Positions 1 through 10,319 of a stretch of DNA of 16,781 bases are shown piece after piece; within the stretch, counting starts at the first letter, position 1; every line of letters starts with the position of its first letter. The translations under genes were made by a program, and so were the position numbers. Under the pieces are notes generated by a model, which did not search any database, was not told the DNA's origin, and saw nothing but the letters and a program-made list of their open reading frames with translations. Source of the stretch: Trametes villosa (Eukaryota; Basidiomycota; Agaricomycetes; Polyporales; Polyporaceae); assembly GCA_002964805.2 (NCBI GenBank), contig PUDQ02000128.1, positions 1 to 16,781 of the forward strand, written 5' to 3'.

Positions 1-1149
1 AGGAACTGTGACATACCGTTGCAGCAAGCAGATGCAAATTGTCAGACATGGAGGTGTTTTGGCGCAATAGGGAGTCTGCGACACAGAGGCACGGTGCGCT
101 TGCTGCACGAGCCTGCATATTATATTCAAAGTTCAAATCCAGAGGCCCACACAATACCCGTGCAGTGTGTGCGCCGGCCTGAACCTCACCTGTTCTGCCT
201 CAATATATGACACATATCTCTTGCTGACGACCGAGACAAGGATCACGAGAATGGGGAGGTTTATAGACCTATTGTGACACCCCAGTAAAAAAAGGCTTGT
301 ATCGTCTTGTAGGTGTGTTAAGAGGGTCACCATAACTATATGGAGTCTCTGCCACTAGTTGTCGTAGTGTGCTCATGGAATCAGGGTACGTTGAGCAAGT
401 GGTATAGCTGCAAAGATTTTACACGTAATATATATATATATATATATACTCAATTACTATTATCCTTTCTAATCGTCAAGAAAGCTTTGAGCTACACTGC
501 CCCTGGGGGGGGCATACTGCTCTATACACCTGCTTTCAGCCATATTCACATCCTGATTTCTTGAGCAGACACACTCCAATACATGCTGAACATAATGTAT
601 ATACTCGATTTCACACAGCGCCTCTGGGTAGGCCTCTGCTCAAGGGGAGTCCACATTGTTTGCCCCGTACCTTATGCTATGGTTGCCCCCACTGCGCCAT
701 ATTTCATATCCATGTACCCAGTACCATGCTCAATGAATTGCATATACTCAACTTGCACAAATACCCACACAAAAAAAATCAGGAGACATGCTCCTCCTCA
801 CTTGCGCACATTTCCCCCCCTCGAGCGCCCAATTGTGATCGTGGTGGTTTGAAACTTCCAGCATACCTCCCTATGGTATATATTCACCCTCTCCCAGCTT
901 TGTGGGATCCAGTGGCCAACCAGTGTGCAGGAACACATCATTTTATGCGTGGTTGCTGCCCAGGACCATAGCTCCAAAACTGGTCCGCCGATTTTGCTCA
1001 TTTTCTGCACAGGGCCTCCTCTATATACTATATACATGCTCCCAAAATTTCAGAGCCAAATTCCAACCCTGCCCTGTAAGACCTCTTACAAAAATGAGTC
1101 TAGATAGGCTGCAGGGGTGTTCAGTTGTCTCCAGAGGGCGGACCCACTA
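1..1149. other. non-coding stretch, no gene supported
   Basis: I see no convincing gene here. The open frames are short, overlap on both strands and lack recognisable motifs or an intron chain. The base composition is more AT-rich than the rest of the window. Many short runs of CATAT/TATAC type and a TA microsatellite near 428-448 suggest ordinary intergenic or old repeat DNA. Confidence 0.5.
428..448. repeat. (AT)n microsatellite
   Basis: An uninterrupted alternating AT run of 21 bases, about ten and a half units. It lies in non-coding DNA and has no evident gene partner. Confidence 0.9.
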
Positions 1150-1324
1150 CAGTCGAATTTCTCATAATGTATGCTCTCATAGCGTATATTTTCTCATAGT
1201 GTATAGCCTGAGGCCGCCACCAAACGGGCGCTTCACCCTACAAAGCCATCTGGTAATGCATAATCTCTCATAATGTATGAGGTTTTGGGGTCACCGACCT
1301 CATACATTATGAGAAATTCGACTG
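1150..1324. mobile_element. MITE of Tc1/mariner-pogo type, 175 bp
   Basis: A non-coding element bounded by perfect 24-bp terminal inverted repeats. The left repeat (1150-1173) starts CAGTCGAATTTCTCATAATG and the right one (1301-1324) is its exact reverse complement. Both ends are flanked by TA (1148-1149 and 1325-1326), the target duplicated by Tc1/mariner transposases, and the CAGT start is typical of pogo/Fot-like ends. A second internal inverted repeat (1266-1283 with 1297-1314, 18 bp) makes the right half a strong hairpin by itself. Further degenerate copies of the CTCATAATGTAT unit lie at about 1174-1205. There is no transposase frame, so it would need a transposase supplied from elsewhere. 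The family assignment is inferred from termini and target only. Confidence 0.85.
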
Positions 1325-1370
1325 TAGTTGAGATCAGCAAGTAGACAGGACAAGTTGAATGTCATACATT

Positions 1371-1416
1371 GGTGCAACCTCAGTGACACCACAGTGCAAC
1401 CACAGTGCAACCTCAG
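1371..1416. repeat. short degenerate tandem repeat
   Basis: Three to four imperfect copies of a unit containing GTGCAACCTCAGT / AGTGCAACCACAG lie in tandem just beyond the MITE. No function is apparent. Confidence 0.6.
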
Positions 1417-2273
1417 TTAGCCGACCGTATACCACAAGTGCATGTGTCAACTTACTACTCACTACCTTTAGGCGACAGGTTCTGCGGTGTTTTGAAAGAA
1501 ACCATAAGGCATATGCCAAAAAAGGTCATTAGGCGCCCGTCAAAGTTGAGAGTTGCGAGTTGCATCTTGCGACTTGATTAAATGTACAACCCTACCGCCA
1601 TAAGTGACCGGGTCAATGCCAACACTGGCTGTAACGAGCCTCGAGACGACCAAATACAGCAGATCTCCGCTTCCTCCTCACGTCCGTCAGTTCGAACTCC
1701 GAAAGGACGGAGCGACACCACACTGTCAGGGATTCACGCGAGGTGGCGGTGCTGACGGGCGCCTCATGGACCCGTGGGCGTCTAGAAAGGGAGGAACAAG
1801 CCCCGAACGGGCACCTTTCGGGCTCTACGTCGTCAGGGACCGCTCCCTCGCGCTCGACATAGGGTAACGAAAGGAGGGGGCACGGTGCCCCGACCGGACG
1901 AAAAAAGCCGTAGGGCGAACGGAGGGACGGTCGAGGCTGGGCAGCCCGATTTGCGAGGGCGTGGGCAAGCAGGTGGCGTCGCATGCCCCCATTAGGACGA
2001 GTCGTGCGAAAAAGGTGTTTCATCTGATAGATAAATATTTAAATACTGTACTAGCAAGGACCGTCCAGAAATCTGCAACAGCGTGTCCATTGAAGAGGCG
2101 GACACGAGGCGAACACATACTCACACCAGGTACCGACGCGCAGGGCGCGCGGCGAGCGCACCCACGCAACACATGGAAGAAAGCGCGAAAGCGGGCCCAC
2201 GCGAAGCTCGAAACGTGAACATACAGCACCAGCACAACTAACATACAACAGCAGCAGACATCGAGAAGATATA
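1417..2273. other. intergenic region downstream of clf1
   Basis: I see no supportable gene. A 136-codon open frame on the minus strand (1613-2023) is Arg/Pro-rich and has no recognisable motif, so I treat it as chance in GC-rich DNA. The part next to 2273 should hold the clf1 3' untranslated region and polyadenylation site, but I do not see a canonical AATAAA. Confidence 0.4.
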
Positions 2274-5200
2274 CTAATCGTCCCCGCCGTTCGAGCTCGC
2301 GACGTCGCTCCCTGTGTCGTCGTCCGCTCCCTCCCGGCGCCCTTCCCGACGCGCGGCCTCCCCAGCGCCGGACGACTCCGCATTCGCGTCCGCGGTGGCC
2401 TGCGCGTTGGCGGCAGCGGCGGCGGCGAAACCGGAGAGCACGTTTGTGGACGCGCCGCCGCCCTTCGCCTGCATCGCCTTCCACGCGTGCGCCATCTGGA
2501 GGAACTTGAAGGTCGTCGGGTTCGCCTCGCGCTCGTCGTCCGCGAACACGATGTCCCAGTCTGCGAACGGAACAGTTAGCCCGCCGGTGAGGGGACGAGA
2601 TGCGCACGCGGACGTACCTTCGACAGTCTGCCCGGTCTCCTTGTCGACGATGCGACGCTTGCTCGTGATGGGCATCATGCCCTGGACGCGGACGACGTCC
2701 TCGGCCGCGCCGTGTTTCTCCTCAAACGCCTTCCAGATCTCGAGCAAGACGACGCGCTACAAACCTGCGTCAGCGACCCCTAAACGCGCACGAACGCGTC
2801 GAGCACATACCTCGTGCTTGAGCCCCTTGCCCTTGAGGTCCCTGTACGCGCGGTCGAACACCTGCCTCGCGCGCACCGGGTCGCCCTCGACCATCGGCAC
2901 CTCCTCGTCCTCCTCGTCCTCGAGCTCCTCGCGCTGCGCGCGCGGGAGCGGGATCGGCTCCGCCTCGAACGTCGCATACGAGATCCAGACCTTGACGTGT
3001 CCGCTCGCCTGGACGAGGCGCTCGTAGAGCGCGCGCGCGCGTTCGCGCTCGCCCTCCTCGGTCTCGAAGTCGATGTACGCCTTCCAGAGGAGCTCGGGCA
3101 TCGAGAGCGCGGTCTGCGCGACGCCGAGCTCGTAGATCGCGCGCACGCGCGCGAAGTCCTCGAGCTGCGTCTCGAGCTCGGCGTACTTGATCCACGCGGC
3201 CGAGTTCGTCGGGTCCCACTGCGCGGGCAATGTTAGCGCGCCATACATAGCGAGCGGACGCGGCGTACCTCTAGATACTTCTCGTACAACGTCCGTACCC
3301 GGTCGAATTCGCGCAGCTACAGGTGACCATTAGCGTCGAAACCGATTATCCGGAAAGGGGAGACGTACGTCGAACTCGAGCTGGATGTAGCCCTTGAAGA
3401 GCGCCTCCTTCGGGCACATCCCAATGGCGGTTCCGAGGATCTTGCGTGCGGCGGGGAGCTGGAGCTGTCGTACCTCGAAGCGGGCGAACATGATCCACAG
3501 CTTCGCGAAGGTGAACTGCTTGTGTGGTACGACTCGGATCGCGGTCTCGTAGATCTGTCGCGCGCGCTCGTAGTCCTGGTGCGAAGTCAGTAAACGGTAC
3601 GTTCTCGGATCAAATGTACGCACCTTCGTCTCGATCTCCTCGAACAGCGCGTAATACAACCACAGGAAGATATAGCGTCGCCAATGACGCTTCTCCCCTC
3701 CTGGCGGAACTTGCGCGACCGCGCGCTCGTACACCTCGCGGACCCGATTTGCCGCGCGCTCTTCCTCCTCACCCGTCGCACCCTCCTCCCGCAAGTCACG
3801 TAGCGCGCCCTCTTCAAGACGCGCGTAGTCGAACCAGACGTCGTAGTTGCGGCCGTCGTGCGAGAGCTCCTCTTCGTACTGTATGCGCCGCTTGCCGAGT
3901 ACCGTGGATTCGAGGGTGGAGCGCGTGCCATGCTGCTTCTCGAATTTTGTGTACGCCGCGTACAGCGCGGCCGATTTTGAGCGCGGCAGCCTCGAGAGCG
4001 CGAACTGCGCAGGGCGTTAGCGGAGGGCTCCGCCTAACGCTTGAAACTAGGCGCACCTTGTAGATGACCCGCGCTCGCTCGTACTCCTTCAGCCGCGTCT
4101 CCATCTTCGCAAACGCGTTGAACACCGCCTGCGCCTTCTCGATCTGCTCCTCGTCGTCTCCAAAGAACTCGAGCGCGGTCTGGAAGACCTCGCGGGCCTT
4201 GTCGAGCTTCCCGCGCTCCTCCTCGAACTTGCCCCACTTGACCCAGACGCGGGGCTCGGGACGGACGGCGACCCAGCGCTCGAAGATCGCACTCGCGCGG
4301 TCGAGCTCGTTGTAGCGCTGCTCGAGCTTGATGTAGGCCTGCCAGGCCTTGTCGTCGGGCTCCCACTGCATCCAGCGCTCGAAGACCTGGCGGGCGCCGG
4401 GGACGTTGCCGAGGAGCTCCTCGAGGTACACGTACTTGTACCAGAGCTGGTCGACGCGCGGGAGGAGGGTGACGGCGCGGTCGAAGAGGTTGCGGGCATG
4501 CTGGACGTTGCGGCCCTTGAGCTCGACCTCGGAGTAGGAGAGCCAGAGCTGGACGCTGCGCGGGTCGACGTCGAGGGCGCGTTCGAAGACCGAGCGCGAG
4601 CGCGCGAATTCGCCTTGGCTGGCCTACGGATGAGTGTCAGTACGGACAGACGTCGACCATGGCACCCAGTCTCGTCATAAGGCCTCTTCAGGGAGGATCA
4701 CCAGACGTCCTGCACATCCTGTGTATTCTCGAAGGTGTTCCAAGGAACGTATGCGCGCGCAGGGTCATCGGCTGGGGGTGTACTGAACTCCGCGCGCCGG
4801 GGTCCACTCTCGCGCCGTTTGGCTAGAGCTCTGTGGAGCGAAGACTCGGGGGGAGCGACCTTCAGGCATAGAGCACGCTGGATACAGCACATCATTCTTG
4901 TTTGCTGCAGACTCTTCCCCCCTCCCGAGGACGCACAATGACGAGACCAGGCACGAACGTCAGGTGCTTACCTCCCAGTTTGCATATTGCAGCCATTCTT
5001 TTCTGGAGGGGTGTTAGGAAGAAACAGATCGAAACGCAACATTGATACGCACATGCTGCCCCGGGTCTGCCTGATGCGCTTCTCGAACTCCTCGCGTTTC
5101 CGCCCACGGTACTCATGAAGCTCCTCGAAGTCCTCGACGCGTTGCTTTGGTGCGCGAAACTGCGACTCTTGTCGTTCTTGGGCCTAAGTATTCCACAAGT

Positions 5201-5375
5201 CTAGTCAGGGAAACGTCGGAGCGTGCGAGGGATGGGGCGTACATCTCGGAGGAGCTGCTCGGCGGTGACTTGGATGGCAGCGGGAGCCCGGTTCTTAATC
5301 CTACGGAAGCGCATCAGTCCAGTCGCGTAGAGCTGACTTTCTGAGTGCTTACCTCGGCGCGCGTCCGTCCTGCAT
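2274..5375 (-). CDS. clf1: Clf1/Syf3 (crooked neck-like) pre-mRNA splicing factor, 11 exons
   Basis: HAT-repeat scaffold of the NineTeen/Prp19-associated complex (yeast Clf1/Syf3, fission yeast Cwf4, human CRNKL1), acting in the nucleus in spliceosome assembly and activation. Exons read on the minus strand: 5353-5375, 5243-5300, 5053-5183, 4972-5002, 4057-4623, 3624-4004, 3369-3575, 3269-3316, 2811-3218, 2618-2756, 2274-2560. All junctions are GT-AG and in phase, giving 759 aa, a usual family length. The N-terminus carries the family hallmark (VKNRAPAA-type, then TAEQLL, at residues 9-25). From about residue 70 onward there are repeated HAT motifs of the form W-x2-Y-x2-E (for example [36 protein letters not shown]). 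An acidic insert lies near residues 579-590, and the tail after about 700 is Ala/Gly/Ser-rich and disordered. The start ATG at 5375 opens an 8-codon exon that splices exactly into the conserved N-terminus. Nothing looks broken. The identification is firm; exact ends need transcripts. Confidence 0.95.
4624..4971 (-). other. clf1 intron 4, unusually long (348 bp)
   Basis: The other nine introns of clf1 are 48-59 bp, whereas this one is 348 bp with a GTAAGC donor and a CGTAG acceptor. The protein runs on correctly across it (ANWE joined to ASQGEFARS), so no exon is missing. It contains a minus-strand open stretch (4698-4895) that reads as plausible but unrecognised peptide. It could hold an insertion remnant or a small non-coding RNA; I see no clear C/D or H/ACA box pair. 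Confidence 0.85.
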
Positions 5376-5909
5376 CGTGAAGTGCAGCCCAGAGAGCGGA
5401 GGAAGAGGGAAAGTGGCGGAGACGGAGGTGGGGGTCGAGCACAAGCACGGCGGCTCTCTAGGCGCCCATACTGAACGCTGCCACCAGGGAATTGGCGCTC
5501 GTGCTCGTCTCTTCCGGACTACCACCACTCGAGTCCGAGCTTCGGAAGAAGTCTGAGCTTCGAGGACTCTCGGGCTGTTGTACGGCCCAGGGTATCTGCA
5601 CGATATTGGACAATATTACAAAGGTTGGTGAGTCTCATTTGCAAGCACTGTGCGCCTACTTCGACCGCGAGGGCTCCCCGCCCCGCGCATGTCACCATGG
5701 ATAGCACGTACTACCCCAAGCCGTCGCTCACCGCCCAGACGGTGTTGTGTCGATGTGTCGTCCTGACTTACCAGGCCTCCTAACACATGGCCAGAACGAT
5801 TGCCGTATTCGAAGCCGTCAAGTCACGATGCGGATACACTAGCATTCCAAGATGTACAACAGTCTGCGAATTCTGAGCGACGCGATATGTCCTTCCTCAC
5901 TGGCCCCTT
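5376..5909. other. intergenic: clf1 promoter side and MACPF gene 3' side
   Basis: Both neighbours are transcribed leftward, so this 534-bp gap should contain the 3' end of the MACPF transcript and the promoter of clf1. I see no TATA box at a useful distance from the clf1 start and no gene of its own. Confidence 0.5.
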
Positions 5910-7996
5910 CTACGTTTCTCCAGAGTCGAACAGGATGGCATCCTTGCGGATCGCCCACTCCCGCATAGTGGTGCTCGATGCGGGTCCGTCGCTCGGGATG
6001 ATCTGGACCCCAATAAGAGTTTGGAGGTTCAGACACTCGCCTTCTTCGCCTTCTTGCTGCTTAGGGAACTGTTCACAGTACGAGGCATCAGTGGCCTACT
6101 CGGTAGCTTGCGTATGCTGTTGGATCGACGTACCGTCTCGTAAATATCGATCATCATGAGCAACGGCCCGCCAATCTAGTACACGACTGGCCGTCAGTGC
6201 ACCGTCACTGGATGTCGCAATGAGGAACACTCACGCGCTTGCTGTCGCCCTCTACGAAAAGACCCGGCCTCAACGATGCCATATTTTCTTTGAGAAGCGG
6301 GGACCAGTTGAACCCCGGGAGGTACATCGCCAGGAACTCATAATGAGGCACAGTCGGCAGTGGTAAGACCGAGTCATCTTGGATTCACGGAAACAATTGA
6401 GATGATGATCACAGCGCATGAGCATGCCAAACTCACTAGTGCCTGGCTCTGCCAGCGCGATCGCGTAGTTGCGGCCGGCCTTTCGCGGAAGCGTGGGCTT
6501 GACAATGAGGGCGTGTGTCCCGTCGATGCTGTGCCCGAGCCAGAACCACCCGGACGGGATTGAGTGCTTCGGCTGGTATACCGCCACACCATGGGGAAGC
6601 ACCACCGGCTCAATCAGCGTCAACTCCTCGACAGGGACCCATCTTCCAGCGAAAAGTGATCAGCAAATGATGAACCCTGCCCGGGAAAGGGTGAAGCTTT
6701 GAAAGAAGTACTCACTCGCCGAGGAGCGGGACCATCAGCCTTTTGACGGTGCTCCTCTTCGGTTCGGGAAGCAAGTCGGCGGTGGCAATGACCTCGGTCA
6801 CTTCGACGACCCGCCAGAAGTCGGAGTCATCCGTTGAAGCAATCCACGCATCGGTGTCGAGAATCTTGGTGTAGTCGCCCCCCTGCTCCCGACTGAGAAT
6901 TCCGCGAGCGGAGCACATGTGGGGCACTTGCCTGAACAACATATTGAACGTCCAGCACACGATTCTCAGCCGTGTGGACCGTCGTCGTGAGATTCCCGTG
7001 TCCACCAGTCACACCCAAGCCCCAATCCTGGACCGCCACCTCGAGGCTAGTCTTGACGTCTTCTTTGACGGAGGTGTCATTTTCCTGAAGTGCAGTGTCA
7101 CTATCTAATGACTTTGAATGGTGTATATCTACTCACCGTCCTAGAGTAAGTCTCCGACGTGTGCGCCGAAAGCGTCCCGCCGATTTGCACCTCGGTGCGG
7201 AAGACATGCCCATACTTGTTGAATACGGCGTCAAGCGCCTCTCGCTGATCAGTCGGAGTAGGCTTCTGGAGCGCGGCATCGACCGCAGCTGTGAAGTCCT
7301 CGCTGAGCTCGACCTCTCCCGGAAATCCAGATCCGGGTGCGGCAAAGTCGATGCGGCCCTGGGGGAAGAGGTAGCGCGACGAGACGGCGACCGTCTTCGT
7401 CGTTGCGGTGTTTTGCCAGCTCGTCTCCTGCGAGTAGTCCACGCTCGCAGTCACGCTAGAAAACGCGGTGGTATCAGTGATACGACAATGCGCGAAACGA
7501 CAAAACTCAGGCAGCTAGGGACGTACTAAGGCGCGGATACTTTCACAGACACGGAGGTGTAGTTTTCCTGGAGCAGCTTCTCGGTGTACTCGGCTTCGAC
7601 GGTTGTCGTGTGAATGCTCGCGCTCTGGTCGACGGCGGCGTGGAGAGTTGAGGGGCGAACGATCAGCTCGAGCGAGCTGACGGCGGGGCCCAGCGGGGTC
7701 ATGCAGACACCTTTGAGCAAATTGTTGTCGTCAATCTATGAAGTCGTCGGGGTTAGTTAGTACTAGGGGTAACAGTTAGCACGAGGACAAATTCTTACTA
7801 GCTTATTCCGGCGCGCATCGTCTTTGATGACATCGTTGAGGGTATCGCTACTGGTGCGCGGACGGGGGGCTGCCCGGATGGCTGCGATGACCGCCTAGTG
7901 GAGTCCACATCAAAAAGTGTTCACAAGATGGTGGAAAGCGGCCCTCACAGGGGAAGCGACATGGTCGACGAACGTATGGCTGAGCGCGGTAGCCAT
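5910..7996 (-). CDS. MACPF-domain (perforin-like) protein with C-terminal beta-rich module, 10 exons
   Basis: Predicted 510-aa membrane-attack-complex/perforin-family protein. Exons on the minus strand: 7949-7996, 7799-7894, 7527-7735, 7137-7455, 6932-7084, 6716-6882, 6437-6642, 6235-6377, 6134-6175, 5910-6059. All are in phase and all introns are GT-AG except 6883-6931, which is GC-AG. The MACPF core spans about residues 60-310. Its signature lies near residues 199-211 (YGHVFRTEVQIGG), with the double Gly in place but HVF where the family usually has Thr-His-aromatic; a GGD element and an Asp-Ala-Trp follow at about 276-289. Residues 332-510 form a separate module (PSGWFWLGH, ALIVKP, and a final WAIRKDAILFDSGE) that weakly recalls Vps62/DUF946-like proteins. 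Length and layout resemble fungal pleurotolysin-B-type MACPF proteins, which act with an aegerolysin partner; none is seen here. I see no classical signal peptide, as in many fungal members. Likely role, by inference: oligomeric membrane-binding or pore-forming defence protein. Confidence 0.82.
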
Positions 7997-8051
7997 CAGA
8001 GAGAGTATGGCGAGTGGGCGAATGTGCGAGGAGAGACGATGCTGCAGGACC

Positions 8052-8058
8052 TTTTATA
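8052..8058 (-). promoter_or_regulatory. TATA box of the MACPF gene
   Basis: TATAAAA on the minus strand, 55-61 bases upstream of the chosen ATG at 7996. This leaves room for initiation about 30 bp downstream and a pyrimidine-rich leader. It supports 7996 as the start of the gene. Confidence 0.65.
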
Positions 8059-9681
8059 CCGTCTGGACCCGGCGCAATGACGAGTCGGTCCTCATCCCTC
8101 CGGAGCCTGAGCCGCCGAGCCTCAGACGGTGCTATCCTAGGAACTTGAATCACTGTGAGTGAGCGCATTCACGCACTGCGTCAGCCTCGGGCTCCACTTA
8201 CGACATCCACGCTCCGGACCCTACCCGTCAGAGCAAGATTCTAATACCGTATTCGTAGCGAAGTAAACTCTGTACCTTGCCATCGTCTAAGGGCCAGCGG
8301 TAGACCTCAGTACAGCCCTATACCGAGTGCGAAATGAGTACCCCGCTCTCGTTACCGGAGGGAATGGTGAAGTGACGAGCTAGCAGACTTACCGCCATCT
8401 TGTGAGCGTGAACGGCTCACGGGTTCTGCGTAATCTTTCGCCCCGTTAGGTGCGAGGACAGAGATAGGCATTGAGACGTACATTTCGCGGTTTGCGACCC
8501 CAGGGATGAGCGCGCAAGCAAAGGTCTCTTCGGTAGCGGATGACGCTTCTCAGACGGAGCCAGGGTTTCTCGAGCACGAGGACGGCCCCCCACCCAATGG
8601 CGGCTTCTTGACTGCGGTGCACTGTACGGCCCCACGGTGCTTATCGACAGTCGGAATCCTTGCTTTGACGAACAACCCACCCAGCTTGTCATAGACGTCT
8701 AGGGAGCGTCAAGCTACTGACCTGAACAAGCTGTCAAGATGCTGTGTTTTGCACAATGTTGTGCGCCATTTCCACGAGATGCCGAGGAAGGAGTGGCGTC
8801 TTGAGCTTGGGTGACCGGTCATCGGCGTCACCTGAACTCTGGATGACGAACGCGAGGTTCGCGAAGGAGCACCCGCAGTGTCATACTTGCAGTCGGTAGA
8901 CATGACGCGCGTTCGATACCTTTCAATCAAATAGCGGGTTAGCAAGTTGCAAGCAGCGATAACTCGCGAACACAAGTTCGGTATGAGTGCTGGGATCACT
9001 AGCGCAGCGCTCCAACAGGGCCACGCAAATCGCGTACAGTAGCAATCAAGCGCATCCCAAGCTTATTTTGGGACCCCCGGTATACGAGGACGGGGCCGGA
9101 GATGCCCCACATTGGCCTATATAGTAGTACGCTGGCTCCAAATCTATCAGCAGCGTGCTCTGCCAACGGCGGCAAGCCCCAACAGGTCGCTCACCGTCTC
9201 CGTATGCGGTACTTCGAGCGTTGCTTGAAGTAAGTGTAAGTGATCAGTCACGGTCTCTTCCACCCGGGTGGAAAGGAGCAAGCCACTGGGATTGCGCTCG
9301 AATTCGAGGATGAGGCAGCAAGACAAGTTCAGATGCCGGATAGGCGCCCATCATCCCGTCGCCGTACGGTCCAGTGGCGCCCACCCTCCCGACGACGGCG
9401 GCTCCGATTACGGGATTTTCAGAACTCAAACAAACAGGAAGTACCAACCCTTGAACATAGCATCAACCCAGACCCGCCTTATACGTGGCTTGAACGAATG
9501 CGCCGCGGACGACTACATGCTGGTCACCTCTCGCCATCGTTGCCAGGTCTCCTCGCCGAAGCCTGATGCAGGAACACCGCGACAATGCGGTAAGTACTGC
9601 CTTCCAAAACGCTGCAAGTGTCGCGCTGTCCAGATAATCCAGATATTTCCTCTCGAGAACTGACCGCTCGTCCCACCCCAT
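8059..9681. other. no assignable gene; possible degraded coding fragments
   Basis: This 1.6-kb stretch separates the MACPF gene from the truncated copy. On the minus strand there are short protein-like stretches: an open frame at about 8734-8880, another ending in KARIPTVDKHRGAVQC at about 8530-8680, and a possible mini-exon near 8280-8320. They fall in different frames, are separated by stops, and join by no convincing splice chain. They match no family I recognise and may be the ruins of a gene. Confidence 0.35.
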
Positions 9682-10319
9682 TCACTTCTCTCCGGAGTCG
9701 AACAAGACGGCGTTCTTGCGAATAGCCCAACGCGGCCTCAGCGGATTGTCATCCGGGCTCCCGGGAAGCTTCAGCTGGATGACGGACTGCAGGTTCAGAC
9801 ATTCGTCCTCCTCGCCGTCATGCTGCTTCGGAGACTACGCATCGCAAGATGCATCAGCCGGGGACTAACTCGCGTATGTCATCGGATTGACGTACCGTGA
9901 TGTAGACCAGAGTATTGATGTTCGTACCAACCTACACGCGGGTCGTAAGTGAGTGTTCGTCGAAAGATTGCCATCAGGGATCACTCACGAGCTTCCAGTC
10001 GCCTTCCAGGAAGAGCCCCGGCCTCAACGCCGCAATTGTCTCTCCGAGACGCGTCGACGGGTCAAATCCGCTGGAGTAGGTCGACAGGAACTCGTAGTTG
10101 GATACCGCCGGCCACGGCTGGTTCGACAATCCTGCAAACCACGTCGTGTCAGCCGACGCGCGCCGTACGCGAGGGCTACGCAGGGAAGCTCACCATTGCC
10201 CGACTTCGCATTCGCGATCGCGTAGTTGCGGCCCGTCTTGCGCGGTAGCGTGGGCTTCACGATGAGAGCGCGGCTCCCGTCGGCGCTGTGCCCGAGCCAG
10301 AACCACCCGGACGGGACAC
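9682..10319 (-). pseudogene. 5'-truncated duplicate of the MACPF protein's C-terminal module
   Basis: Exons at 10194-10319 (upper limit uncertain), 9989-10131, 9896-9931 and 9682-9834 match exons 7-10 of the MACPF gene in order, phase and nearly in size: the second exon is 143 nt in both, the third 36 against 42 nt. The shared peptides include SGWFWLGHS, ALIVKPTLPRK, GRNYAIA, YEFL, LRPGLF and WAIRK. All splice sites are GT-AG and the frame is open to TGA, with no internal stop. Homology ends abruptly at about 10316, inside what is exon 7 in the other copy, and no ATG, MACPF domain or upstream exon follows before the LTR at 10968. It diverges clearly from the full copy, so the duplication is not recent. 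Most likely a gene whose 5' part was lost; a stand-alone module with an unseen upstream exon is possible. Confidence 0.75.

Noticed and set aside
131..139. tRNA T-loop-like GTTCAAATC
   Set aside because: The flanking five bases do not pair and no acceptor or anticodon stem can be formed around it.
1613..2023. 136-codon minus-strand open frame
   Set aside because: It is Arg/Pro-rich, without motifs or intron structure, and overlaps an open frame on the other strand.
2314..3236. Long plus-strand open frames (237 and 140 codons) opposite clf1
   Set aside because: They are antisense to exons encoding conserved HAT repeats; in GC-rich coding DNA the opposite strand is often open by chance, and the predicted proteins are Ser/Arg/Leu-biased.
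8280..8412. Possible two-exon gene start (MAG + CTEVYRWPLDDGK) upstream of the MACPF gene
   Set aside because: Splice sites are possible but the frame does not continue into a convincing third exon, and the TATA box at 8052-8058 gives the MACPF gene its own start.
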